Notes under the pieces: model-generated
Told to the model about the DNA's origin: nothing
Database searches by the model: none
Seen by the model: only the letters and a program-made list of their open reading frames with translations
Assembly (NCBI GenBank): GCA_018656865.1
Contig: JABHYO010000150.1
Location: 1 to 64,000 of the forward strand
Direction: 5' to 3'
Length of the DNA stretch: 64,000 nucleotides
DNA from: Gammaproteobacteria bacterium
GTDB lineage: Bacteria; Pseudomonadota; Gammaproteobacteria; Pseudomonadales; Azotimanducaceae
Part shown: positions 40,599-48,710 of the stretch, piece by piece
Position numbering within the stretch: the first letter of the stretch is position 1
How the letters are laid out: each line of letters opens with the position of its first letter
Translations under genes and position numbers: made by a program

Positions 40599-42337
40599 CA
40601 GCTGCTTGCGCTTTTAGTAACCAGCAGATCCTCCAGCACCAGGTATTCAAGATCAGAACCAAAGAACATGTTCAGCGCATCAGTTGGTGAACATACCATG
40701 GGCTCACCTCTTCTATTCATCGAGGTGTTTAGAACTGCACCGTTACCGTTTAGACGCTCCATTTCCTTTAACAGTGCATAATATCTCGGATTGGTCGATT
40801 CATCGACGATCTGTACACGAGATGTTCCATCTTCGTGAACCACCTCAGGTACCCGGTTTTTCCATTCCTCTGATACTTCGAAAGTGATCGTCATGTAAGG
40901 CGCCGGGTGATCTGTCTGAATCATGTCAGGTGCGACAGTGTCGAGAATACTCGGGCAAAAAGGTCGCCAACGCTCACGAAACTTGATCTGTTCATTGATT
41001 TTATCAGCGATACCGGGATAGCTCGGATTCCCCAGGATTGACCGACCGCCCAGCGCCCGGGGGCCAAATTCCATCCGACCCTGACACCAGGCAACGGGAT
41101 TGCCGGAAGCAAGCAGCGCAGCCGCCTTTTCGACGATATCGTCGTGACGCGTGAATGCGGGATGATCCGGATGGTCCTCACAGGCTTGAATACATTCATC
41201 ATTCGTATATCTGGGACCGAGATAGACGTGCTTCATCGGCTCAGGCGTCACTCCTCTTTTCCAACTGGCATAAGAAGCAGCACCTACCGCTGTTCCCGCA
41301 TCACTGGCAGCTGGTTGCACAAACAGTTCCTTTACGTATGGCAGATTGAGTATCTTCTGATTCAGCTTGACGTTCAGGGCACCACCACCTGAAAACACCA
41401 GCTTGCCGGATTCCTCCAAGAATTCCTTCAGATAGGTGTCAATTAGCGCCAATGAGATATTTTCGTACATTTTTTGCATGGCAGCGGCGTAATGAACATA
41501 GGGGTCATCAGCAAAATCACCCTGCCGTCTCGGACCAAGCCAGTCGATGAGTTTTTGCGAAAAATAGTAGCCCTTACGTCCCTCTTTGTACCTCCTGAGA
41601 CCTATGGTATTAACCAGCTCTGTATTGACCTTGATGTCGCGGCCATCGAATTCAACTAGCCGGGACAGGTCGTAAAGATCGGGGTCACCGTAGGGCGCCA
41701 TACCCATGACCTTGTATTCGCCGTCAAGCATCTCGAATCCCAGGTATTCCGTAAACGAGGCATAGAGCTGTCCCAGTGAGTCCGGATCGAAAAACTCCTT
41801 TACCTTGTGAATAACGCCGTTTTCACCGTAGCCAAAAAAGGTCGTCGCGTACTCGCCCTTGCCGTCTATCCCGAGAATGGCAACCTTGCCGTCAAAACCT
41901 GAGAGATGATAAGCGCTGCTGGCATGCGCCATGTGGTGTTCTACGGCATCAAACTCGATATCTTTCCATTCAATACCGAGCTCACTGAGCAGGCCCTGGA
42001 CTTTCTTAACATTCCGGCGGTAGTGACGGTTACCGTTGAATATAGCGTCAATCGAACGTTCCGGCGCGTACCAGTATCGTTTCGCGTAGTGCCACCGTGC
42101 CTTGCCTAACAAGCTTACCTTGCCATAGGGAAAGGCAACCACATCGACGTCTTTCGGGCGCAGCTTCGCCTCCCGCAGACAGTACCGTGATGCATGCAGT
42201 GGCATATCGTTTTTTGCGTGTTTCTGGCGCGTGAACCTTTCTTCTTCCGCAGCAGCGATCAGTTTGCCATCGACATAGATCGCAGCAGAGGGATCATGGG
42301 TCAGCGCACCTGACAATCCAAGAACAACGAGTGACAA
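40598..42337 (-). CDS. wapO: Carbamoyltransferase, NodU/CmcH family (WapO-like)
   Basis: A 579-aa O-carbamoyltransferase using carbamoyl phosphate and ATP. The N-terminal Kae1-like domain includes EHHMAHASSAYHLSGFDG and LGIDGKGEYATTFFGYG; the C-terminal domain has EFGPRALGGRSILGNP and NRRGEPMVCSPTDAL. In Pseudomonas the homologue in this position carbamoylates heptose II of the inner core (7-O-carbamoyl heptose). The start is a TTG. It lies 34 bases after the tandem kinase gene. The LPS context makes heptose carbamoylation the best inference; an antibiotic or Nod-factor role is less likely. Confidence 0.82.
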   Translation of the reverse strand: MSLVVLGLSGALTHDPSAAIYVDGKLIAAAEEERFTRQKHAKNDMPLHASRYCLREAKLRPKDVDVVAFPYGKVSLLGKARWHYAKRYWYAPERSIDAIFNGNRHYRRNVKKVQGLLSELGIEWKDIEFDAVEHHMAHASSAYHLSGFDGKVAILGIDGKGEYATTFFGYGENGVIHKVKEFFDPDSLGQLYASFTEYLGFEMLDGEYKVMGMAPYGDPDLYDLSRLVEFDGRDIKVNTELVNTIGLRRYKEGRKGYYFSQKLIDWLGPRRQGDFADDPYVHYAAAMQKMYENISLALIDTYLKEFLEESGKLVFSGGGALNVKLNQKILNLPYVKELFVQPAASDAGTAVGAASYASWKRGVTPEPMKHVYLGPRYTNDECIQACEDHPDHPAFTRHDDIVEKAAALLASGNPVAWCQGRMEFGPRALGGRSILGNPSYPGIADKINEQIKFRERWRPFCPSILDTVAPDMIQTDHPAPYMTITFEVSEEWKNRVPEVVHEDGTSRVQIVDESTNPRYYALLKEMERLNGNGAVLNTSMNRRGEPMVCSPTDALNMFFGSDLEYLVLEDLLVTKSASS

Positions 42338-42371
42338 AATACGGGCTCAGGATTACGGAAAGTCGCGTATT

Positions 42372-43799
42372 CTACGGTGCCTGAAGCAGGTCTGCGAATC
42401 TTTTTTCTACTACGGGTGCGGAAGTCCAGTTACGCATGAAGCGTGCCCGGTCTCTAATCCGGGCCTGCTCCTTCAGTCGATACAAGGAATGCTCGGTCAT
42501 CGAATCGAGATCGATAATAGCCGCCCCCTCACCTGTAAGGAGAAAATTACTGGCTTTGAGGTCCCCGTGACTCACCCCAGCCTCCTCAAGCTTTCGCAGA
42601 ATCTCAACTATCGACCTCATTTCGGCGTCAGGATTACTTTTTTCAGCCAGAGTCGTAGCATCGCATCCCTGTTCATACTCTGTAATGAAGTAGGCCCTGC
42701 CTCTGAACGGTCCGAACCTTTCTTCGACGAGGGCAACCGGTTTCAGGGTTTTGATGCCAAGGAACTCGAGCCTGAATGTATTCCCCCAGGAGACCCAGGC
42801 ACGGCTTTTTCTGAACAATCGATTCAGAAGATGGCCGGAACTCTTGATGTTGTATCGTTTGATTGCCAGTGGCCCTGAAGGACTGTTCACTTTCGCCACC
42901 GTCGCGGTATTACCGTTCTTCAACAACTGACCAGATTCAATCGCGCTATCAAGATCGTTGAGCATCGTTTGCATTTCCGGTGAATCATACCTGCGTTCGC
43001 AGACAGTAAACCTCCTGAACCTGGACACACAAGACAATCGCGTACACTCACGAAATGCTTTCTTAACATAGTCGTTTTTCCTGATGTCGCGCTTCTTTCG
43101 AACTTGGCTGAGTAAATTCTCCAAGCGGCTGTCTTTAGGCTGCCAATGCCTTTCCGATTCGTAAACAGGCAGCACCTTGGACATCAGATTGTCATGCCGG
43201 GCATGAAACTGAGCGACAAACAGGGCAAGGTTATCGAGGCTCTTTCCTTCGGACAATTTATCGACTCGCTTCCGGGAGACATCCCCACCATCGATGGTAT
43301 AGATACGTCCATTCTGAATGAGGAAATTTTCCGGATGTATGTCGTTCTGTACGACCCCTCCCTCATGAAGTTTAGCCAGATCGCTGATGACACCCTGCAT
43401 TATCAAGAGACGCTCTTCTTCAGAACTTTCACGCCAGACATCGATTAGATCCCGCGCACCACCGAGAAATTCAAAGGCAACAACCTTGCCACCTTCCGCC
43501 TCCAGAGTGCCCAGCCACTCTAGTGATGGTGTCAGCACTCCGGCCGCTTCAATGGCCTTAACACCTCTAACTTCCCGTCTGGTATAACGCCCTGCAAATC
43601 TTCCGATGAAGAGTTTCACCAGAATCTGTCTACCGTCTAGTTCGGCAACTGCAGCTATTCGGCGGCGAGGCAATAGCCTCAGAATCTTCAGCACGCCAAT
43701 CTGGCACACGGTGCCATCGTCCTTATGCACTGTAAGCTGGAAAGGCTCCCTCAATGACCTGCCAGCCTTGATCAACGATTCAGCGTTCAGATTGTTCAT
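42372..43799 (-). CDS. Tandem LPS core kinase-like protein (two kinase domains)
   Basis: A 475-aa protein with two protein-kinase-fold domains of the WaaP/InaA kind. Domain 1 (about 35-215) has the ATP Lys in ILVKLFIG, the catalytic loop QNDIHPENFL and the metal Asp in TIDGGD. Domain 2 (about 290-470) has LAIKRYNIKS, the loop SHGDLKASNFLL and IIDLDSM. Both retain the essential Lys, Asp and Asn, so both may be active. The linker (about 220-285) is Lys/Arg rich. From memory a similar large kinase-like gene lies next to wapP and wapQ in Pseudomonas. It likely phosphorylates heptoses of the inner core. Confidence 0.78.
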   Translation of the reverse strand: MNNLNAESLIKAGRSLREPFQLTVHKDDGTVCQIGVLKILRLLPRRRIAAVAELDGRQILVKLFIGRFAGRYTRREVRGVKAIEAAGVLTPSLEWLGTLEAEGGKVVAFEFLGGARDLIDVWRESSEEERLLIMQGVISDLAKLHEGGVVQNDIHPENFLIQNGRIYTIDGGDVSRKRVDKLSEGKSLDNLALFVAQFHARHDNLMSKVLPVYESERHWQPKDSRLENLLSQVRKKRDIRKNDYVKKAFRECTRLSCVSRFRRFTVCERRYDSPEMQTMLNDLDSAIESGQLLKNGNTATVAKVNSPSGPLAIKRYNIKSSGHLLNRLFRKSRAWVSWGNTFRLEFLGIKTLKPVALVEERFGPFRGRAYFITEYEQGCDATTLAEKSNPDAEMRSIVEILRKLEEAGVSHGDLKASNFLLTGEGAAIIDLDSMTEHSLYRLKEQARIRDRARFMRNWTSAPVVEKRFADLLQAP

Positions 43800-43811
43800 A
43801 ACTTCCTGTTG

Positions 43812-44558
43812 TTATTCACGACCGGAAAAAAAACCTAGTACTTTCCGAATCTCTCCCTTATCTGACCGATCGAGTCGACATCTGTTTCTATATGCCAGAT
43901 AAAATCGCAGGCGATCGGTTCTGCTCAACGACCATTTGCCAACCTTGTCGAGGCAGGCCAGGTCCTTAATTCTTCCTCTGGCGAGAAAAGGACCCGCCAT
44001 GGTCCTGCCCATCGGGCAGTCGATAATATAAACCCCCGGCTCCCGATCAAGCTCAACCAGAATGTTACGCCATTTCAGATCATTGTGAACAAAACCGCGC
44101 TCATGCATCGTGCGAACCGCCTCAGAAAGCCGACGGATGACCGCTTTCCGCCATTCCCGATCAAGCAAGAACTCACTTTCTTCCCTGGCAAGATCAGCAA
44201 GATCCCGAGTACCTTTGATCTCCCTGGTAACCAGCGCCCCCCGATAACCGTTCTCATCCTTTTCTTCACCGTAGGCCTCAACATCTGCTGTCGCGATACC
44301 CATTGCTCGAAACAGCAGCAGATTCTCCCATTCCGCCCGAAGCCTGCTCCTGCCTATCCAGCGGCGCAGACCCCGTCCACGACTGGCGTAACTCTTGACG
44401 TAATATGCTGCAGATCCTGCTTCAACACGAACGAGTCTGCTCATCCAGTTGGCGTTAATCTCCTCGCCTTCAGTGTTAAGGGCATCAGCGAGTGTGGCGA
44501 ACCGCAACCTCGCATCATCACTGCGCACCGTCCAATGACATCCCACGATACTGTTCAT
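43812..44558 (-). CDS. LPS core heptose kinase, WapP/InaA type
   Basis: A 248-aa kinase-fold protein of the RIO/WaaP superfamily. The N-lobe Lys is in AAYYVKSYA; the catalytic loop is VHNDLKWRNIL and the metal-binding Asp is in YIIDCPMGR. It starts MNSIVGCHW at an ATG that forms the last of four ATGA junctions in the 20-bp repeat tract. It stands 12 bases before the tandem kinase. In Pseudomonas, wapP in this place phosphorylates heptose; wapQ is also possible. Substrate cannot be set from sequence. Confidence 0.8.
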   Translation of the reverse strand: MNSIVGCHWTVRSDDARLRFATLADALNTEGEEINANWMSRLVRVEAGSAAYYVKSYASRGRGLRRWIGRSRLRAEWENLLLFRAMGIATADVEAYGEEKDENGYRGALVTREIKGTRDLADLAREESEFLLDREWRKAVIRRLSEAVRTMHERGFVHNDLKWRNILVELDREPGVYIIDCPMGRTMAGPFLARGRIKDLACLDKVGKWSLSRTDRLRFYLAYRNRCRLDRSDKGEIRKVLGFFSGRE

Positions 44559-44578
44559 GGCTGTTGATCTGGGCTCAT
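44555..44578 (-). CDS. Micro-ORF C (MSPDQQP)
   Basis: Third of three seven-codon ORFs. Its TGA stop overlaps the ATG of the kinase gene at 44558 by four bases (ATGA), so a ribosome finishing here could restart on the kinase. AGG/CAG-rich bases lie about nine bases before the next ATG, a weak Shine-Dalgarno at best. The reading frame is certain; translation is inferred. Confidence 0.35.
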   Translation of the reverse strand: MSPDQQP

Positions 44579-44598
44579 GGCTGTTTACCTGGGCTCAT
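44575..44598 (-). CDS. Micro-ORF B (MSPGKQP)
   Basis: Middle seven-codon ORF of the repeat tract. Its start overlaps the stop of micro-ORF A and its stop overlaps the start of micro-ORF C, each through ATGA. Because the unit is 20 bases and not a multiple of three, every unit changes frame and each overlap resets it. Confidence 0.35.
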   Translation of the reverse strand: MSPGKQP

Positions 44599-44618
44599 GG
44601 CTGTTTATCTAGGCTCAT
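44595..44618 (-). CDS. Micro-ORF A (MSLDKQP)
   Basis: First seven-codon ORF; its ATG overlaps the waaP TGA (44615-44617). waaP itself ends in ...LLEQP-stop and the micro-ORFs end in QP-stop, which shows that the repeats derive from the waaP terminus. The peptide is very unlikely to have a function of its own; the role, if any, is to pass ribosomes on. Confidence 0.35.
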   Translation of the reverse strand: MSLDKQP

Positions 44619-45421
44619 GGCTGTTCGAGCAACCTGGCAGCGTTACTAGACAACTGATCATGATCCTGAAGGTAGAGCTTTTCCGCTCTTTTCAGCACAC
44701 GCTTCCAGAGTCCTTCTCTACCACGCAGCGCAGACCTTAGATCACCATCCGAATAGGTACGCACGAACCGCAACAGATCCCGCCGTGTCAGGTTTTTTTC
44801 CAAGGCAGAGAATAGGAGACCACCCAGATCCTTCTCCAACCATCGCGCTGGCACCGCCTTTCTCAACTGTGCCCGGTGAAGATCGATCAGGTGGAGCCCC
44901 GGTTCTCCCCGGACCGGGTAATCCATCAGGAAGTGACAAAGGTAGTAGTCCCGATGGTTAATTCCAGCCCCATGCATACCACTCGCCATCTGTGCAATCT
45001 TTTGAATCAGCCGGCGCTTCAAAACCAGATCTTCAGTCTCAAAATCTTCCAGGCTGATTTTATTTTCGAGAGAGCATGTCAGTATCGCCGACCTGCGCTT
45101 CGAAGGATCCATGCCCTCCTCACAAAAAAGTGCTGCAGTCATAGTCGGTACACCCGCTCTCTCAAGGTGGCTGATTGCCAACCATTCGTTTCGAGCACCA
45201 AGAACCGGAAGCCGGCCCTGGACGAGGTTTTTGAATATCTCCTTCCAGCCAACCCCATGGTGAATCTTTGCAAAATAGTTCCGATCCCCGATCCGTACCT
45301 TGATGGTTCGGCGATTCGCAACTTCCCGATAAATTTCCCCGGTAAGATGATCCACCTGATTGAAAAGATCGTTCGGTGAAAACCTATCGGCCAGTTCGGT
45401 GGCTACGTAGTACTGAGTCAC
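44615..45421 (-). CDS. waaP: LPS core heptose (I) kinase WaaP
   Basis: Kinase-fold enzyme of 268 aa that phosphorylates heptose I of the inner core using ATP; in Pseudomonas its homologue is essential and self-phosphorylates on Tyr. The catalytic loop NHRDYYLCHFLMD is the WaaP signature (HRDxYxCHFL), with LHLIDLHRAQ carrying the metal Asp. The track begins at TTG 45439, but GTG 45421 forms a four-base GTGA overlap with the upstream gene's stop and gives the usual WaaP length. Its own TGA overlaps micro-ORF A. Confidence 0.92.
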   Translation of the reverse strand: MTQYYVATELADRFSPNDLFNQVDHLTGEIYREVANRRTIKVRIGDRNYFAKIHHGVGWKEIFKNLVQGRLPVLGARNEWLAISHLERAGVPTMTAALFCEEGMDPSKRRSAILTCSLENKISLEDFETEDLVLKRRLIQKIAQMASGMHGAGINHRDYYLCHFLMDYPVRGEPGLHLIDLHRAQLRKAVPARWLEKDLGGLLFSALEKNLTRRDLLRFVRTYSDGDLRSALRGREGLWKRVLKRAEKLYLQDHDQLSSNAARLLEQP

Positions 45422-47733
45422 GCTTCGCCAACCGCGCAAATGTATTCTGCTGCACGAACGGGCATGTCATAGATGTCTGCGGTCTGCGCAAAACTGATAC
45501 CGTTGTCAGACCAAGTCTCGCGCTGTGAAGAAGTGATCATTGAATGCAGCATGCCATTGAAGGTCTCCTGCTGAAACGGCGACGGGATCAACTCACCAGC
45601 CCCCGCCTCCTCAATATAATGTGCATATCCACAAACATCCGTAGCTATCACCGGTAACCCTGCGACAATCGCTTCCAGCAGAACAGTGCCTGTATTTTCC
45701 ACATAAGCGGGATGAATCAATAGATCCGCTCCCATCAGGAATCTGGGTATATCGTCGCGTCCTTTGAAGATAGTTAGACACTCATCGATCCCAAGACGCT
45801 TTGCCATACGAACGAAATGGCCGGGCGAGTCCTGACCGATAACAATAAGTCGTGTTTTTCTCTTAAGCTCTTCCGGCAGACTACTAACAGCAATCAATGT
45901 TCTGTCGAGACCCTTGGTAATAAAGCCGGAACCGATCATCAACAGCAGTATCTCGTCACCTTCGATGTCCATCTCCGCCCTGAAGGTTCGCCGAATCTGC
46001 AGACGATCCGGCGGCGCAATTCTGTCCCTCGCTATGCCGGGAGACAACAGATGTACACGGCCTTGCTGCGTTTCATAGTATTTCTCAAAGAGTGGCACCT
46101 GGACCGGCGAAATCATCAGAATTTCAGTAATGGAGGAACGACCGAAGACTGCCTTTTCGAAGTCTGAAAATAGGTTATAGCGCGGCAGCGACCGGTAAAA
46201 CCTGCTTCGTTGGGTCTGTGCTTTGTCTTCATAACAACTGTCCGCTGCGTAGTAGACATCCAAACCGGGCATCTTGTTAAAGCCAACCACCCGGTCTACA
46301 GGCCAGTGGGACAAATGATCGCTAACCCAATCATTAAACTTTCGGTAACGAGAATGGTTTGTCAGGGACGTGACCGGTACCGTAATCACCTCGAATTTCG
46401 CTGGTATATCACCCTGCCAAAGCAGCGTATAAACACGAATACGATAACCCCGTTTCTGGGTTTCCAGAGCAATCCTCATGAAATCGCGCTGCAGCCCGCC
46501 GTAGGGAAAATACTTAAAAAGACAGAAAGCGATCGTGCCCGTTACGGTTGCCGCCCATTCAATTTGGGCCAACGCAACCTTTTCGATCTTCTCCGCCGCG
46601 TGCTGATGCAAAGAATAGATGTCCGCCCTTTCCGCAAAAGCTCTACCAATGTCGAACCACTTCTCCCGGTCGTCATCGGTGAGCATATTCGCCAACCGCG
46701 TGTTCAAGTCCCCCTGCCTGAAAGGCATCCGAACCAGTTCGCCCATTCCCGCTTCCTCTACAAATCGGGCATAACCACAGTTTTCTGTCACCAGTACCGG
46801 CAGGCCAGCTACCACTGCTTCAAGCAAAACAATCCCAGCTGCCTCGTCAACGGCAGGTAGAATAAGAAGATCCGCAGCAAACAGAAACCGCGGCACATCA
46901 TCGCGCCCGGACAATATCGTTACCTGCTTACCGATGCCAAGAACACGGATTAAACGATTGAACGGCGCTGGGTTGTCTTCACCGACGACAAAAAACCGGA
47001 TCTGCTTTCGTTGAGCACGGGATAGGGAACGAACTGCGTATAAGGCCCGGCTAAGACCTTTCTTAACGAAACCGGAACCCAGCATCAGCAACATTTTTTC
47101 GTCGTCTTCCACTCCCAGCTCTGCACGCATGTCAGCCCGAATTTCCATGACACCAGCAGGCGCGATCCTGTCGCGGGAAATACCCGGCGGCAGAAACTGC
47201 ATCCGCTCTCTCTGAGTCTGGTAGTACCGGTCAAAAAAAGGTTTCTGAACCTGGGAGATCATCAGGATCTCGGTTTTGCTGTCCCGCCCAAATACTGCCT
47301 TTTCATATTCGGAAAAGTGTCGATAGCGGGGCAACAACCGGTACAACCAACTGCGCTGAGACTGCGCTTTTTCTTCATAACAGGAATCTGCCGCATAGTA
47401 GACATCCAACCCCGGCATCTTGTTGATACCGATGACTGCATCGACCGGATCCCGGACCAGACGCTGCTGCACCCAGGCGCTGAATCTTTCATACCGCGTG
47501 TGGTTGGTCATGGCCGACACCGGCACCACGTTAACGTCAAACCCGGATGGGATTTCTCCTCGCCACGAGAGTGTATAAATCCGGATATCATGCCCCAGGC
47601 GCTGGCATTCAAGCGCGATCCGCAGAAAGTCCCGCTGAAGGCCCCCATGAGGGAAATATTTATAGAGGCAGAAGGCTAGCTTTAGCCTGGTCTTGTGTCC
47701 TTGGTGCCAATCTGTAGCTGTAACGCTTGCCAC
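45418..47733 (-). CDS. waaG: Fused duplicate WaaG: two LPS core glucosyltransferases in one protein
   Basis: A 771-aa protein made of two complete WaaG-like GT4 enzymes (about 17-390 and 397-771); E. coli WaaG has about 374 aa. Both halves start FCL(Y/F)KYFP(H/Y)GGLQRDF and contain KMPGLDVYYAADSCYE, GSGF(V/I)(K/T)KG and an EX7E motif (EAAGIVLLE and ENTGTVLLE), so both look active. WaaG adds the first glucose to heptose II of the core. The start is GTG 47733 with GGAG five bases upstream, inside the waaC 3' end (52-base overlap). Its stop overlaps waaP by GTGA. The halves have clearly diverged, so the duplication is not recent. Confidence 0.88.
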   Translation of the reverse strand: MASVTATDWHQGHKTRLKLAFCLYKYFPHGGLQRDFLRIALECQRLGHDIRIYTLSWRGEIPSGFDVNVVPVSAMTNHTRYERFSAWVQQRLVRDPVDAVIGINKMPGLDVYYAADSCYEEKAQSQRSWLYRLLPRYRHFSEYEKAVFGRDSKTEILMISQVQKPFFDRYYQTQRERMQFLPPGISRDRIAPAGVMEIRADMRAELGVEDDEKMLLMLGSGFVKKGLSRALYAVRSLSRAQRKQIRFFVVGEDNPAPFNRLIRVLGIGKQVTILSGRDDVPRFLFAADLLILPAVDEAAGIVLLEAVVAGLPVLVTENCGYARFVEEAGMGELVRMPFRQGDLNTRLANMLTDDDREKWFDIGRAFAERADIYSLHQHAAEKIEKVALAQIEWAATVTGTIAFCLFKYFPYGGLQRDFMRIALETQKRGYRIRVYTLLWQGDIPAKFEVITVPVTSLTNHSRYRKFNDWVSDHLSHWPVDRVVGFNKMPGLDVYYAADSCYEDKAQTQRSRFYRSLPRYNLFSDFEKAVFGRSSITEILMISPVQVPLFEKYYETQQGRVHLLSPGIARDRIAPPDRLQIRRTFRAEMDIEGDEILLLMIGSGFITKGLDRTLIAVSSLPEELKRKTRLIVIGQDSPGHFVRMAKRLGIDECLTIFKGRDDIPRFLMGADLLIHPAYVENTGTVLLEAIVAGLPVIATDVCGYAHYIEEAGAGELIPSPFQQETFNGMLHSMITSSQRETWSDNGISFAQTADIYDMPVRAAEYICAVGEA

Positions 47734-48710
47734 ACTTTCTCCGGTGTCGTTTGCTCGAGACAGGGTGGATAAATACTACTCGAATCCAGTGGTTTCGGAA
47801 ACTGGCACGCTCTCTTTTTACAAGGAATACACGGTAAGTGATCGCTCACTATTATCTCTATTGGGCCACCTGACATCGCCGTCAGGGAAGGATCTGTGGC
47901 ACCGAAAATGCCTACCAGTGGGATACCAAGCGCCGTCGCCAGATGACCAAGCCCGGTATCAACCGATACAACTCCCGTACTGGCACTGAGTTCCGTAGCA
48001 AGTTCTGCAAGTGGTAGTCTGTCCAGGACGCGACCCCGGTTTCCTTTAACAATCGATTCAGCGACTGCTTTCTCAGCCGGGTTACCGGCCGGAACCAGCA
48101 CTTCGTAGCCTGCCCCATTGACCAGCGATGCCAGGCTCTGCCAGGCAGAGACCGGCCATTCCTTGCTCGACCAGGTGGTACCATGCAGGAAAAAGACCTT
48201 CCGTTCATCTTTATCCCGGATTCCGGTCAACCCATAGTCCACCGTTTCATCGAATTGGTAGCCAAGGCATGCAGCAAAGAGACGCTTTTGTCTCTGTACG
48301 GCATGAAGCCGCTTCGACACCCGGTGTCCCGCATCGTAGAAAATCGCTGACAAGGCTTCCCTTGAGGAAGATCTGTCAAAGCCGTGGACCACCCCCCTTG
48401 ATAGGCTGGACAGGAATGAACTCTTAATTAGTCCCTGAGAATCGATCACGAGATCATATTTCGTATCACGAAGCTGACTAACAAAGGCCCTGATTTCGTG
48501 ACGCGACTGAAGCCACGATCGGCGCCAGCGACGAATCGCTACAGGCAAGACCCGATCAACACCCGGGTGCAATCGTGGTATTTCCGCAAAGCTCTCCTCA
48601 ACAACCCAGGTCACATGCAATGTCGGATTTATTAAAACAGCTTCGGTCACCGCCGGTAGCGCATGTATCACGTCACCGAGGGAAGATGTTTTAACAATTA
48701 GTATGTTCAC
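47682..48710 (-). CDS. waaC: ADP-heptose:LPS heptosyltransferase I
   Basis: GT9 enzyme of 342 aa adding the first L-glycero-D-manno-heptose to Kdo. Signatures: N-terminal ILIVKTSSLGDVIHALPAVTEA with the catalytic Asp, VDSQGLIKSS-type IDSQGLIKS and the donor-binding VDTGLGHLATALGIPLVGIFGATDP. Cysteines CIPCKKRACQF lie near the C-terminus. The start overlaps the waaF stop by four bases. ADP-heptose is supplied by HldE, encoded in the same window. Confidence 0.94.
   Translation of the reverse strand: MNILIVKTSSLGDVIHALPAVTEAVLINPTLHVTWVVEESFAEIPRLHPGVDRVLPVAIRRWRRSWLQSRHEIRAFVSQLRDTKYDLVIDSQGLIKSSFLSSLSRGVVHGFDRSSSREALSAIFYDAGHRVSKRLHAVQRQKRLFAACLGYQFDETVDYGLTGIRDKDERKVFFLHGTTWSSKEWPVSAWQSLASLVNGAGYEVLVPAGNPAEKAVAESIVKGNRGRVLDRLPLAELATELSASTGVVSVDTGLGHLATALGIPLVGIFGATDPSLTAMSGGPIEIIVSDHLPCIPCKKRACQFPKPLDSSSIYPPCLEQTTPEKVWQALQLQIGTKDTRPG

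Larger units (their letters stand above)
44555..44620. repeat. 20-bp tandem repeat, three units, at the waaP-kinase junction
   Basis: On the plus strand the units are CTGTTGATCTGGGCTCATGG, CTGTTTACCTGGGCTCATGG and CTGTTTATCTAGGCTCATGG, with partial units CTGTTCATGG on the left and CTGTTCGAGC on the right. They fill the space between the waaP stop and the next kinase start. On the coding (minus) strand every unit begins with ATGAGCC and ends with CAGCC, so the tract is a run of overlapping ATGA start/stop codons. It probably arose by slipped-strand duplication of an original single ATGA overlap. Confidence 0.9.

Noticed and set aside
44555-44620. CRISPR array
   Set aside because: The repeats are directly adjacent with no spacers, and only three units exist; it is a simple tandem repeat.
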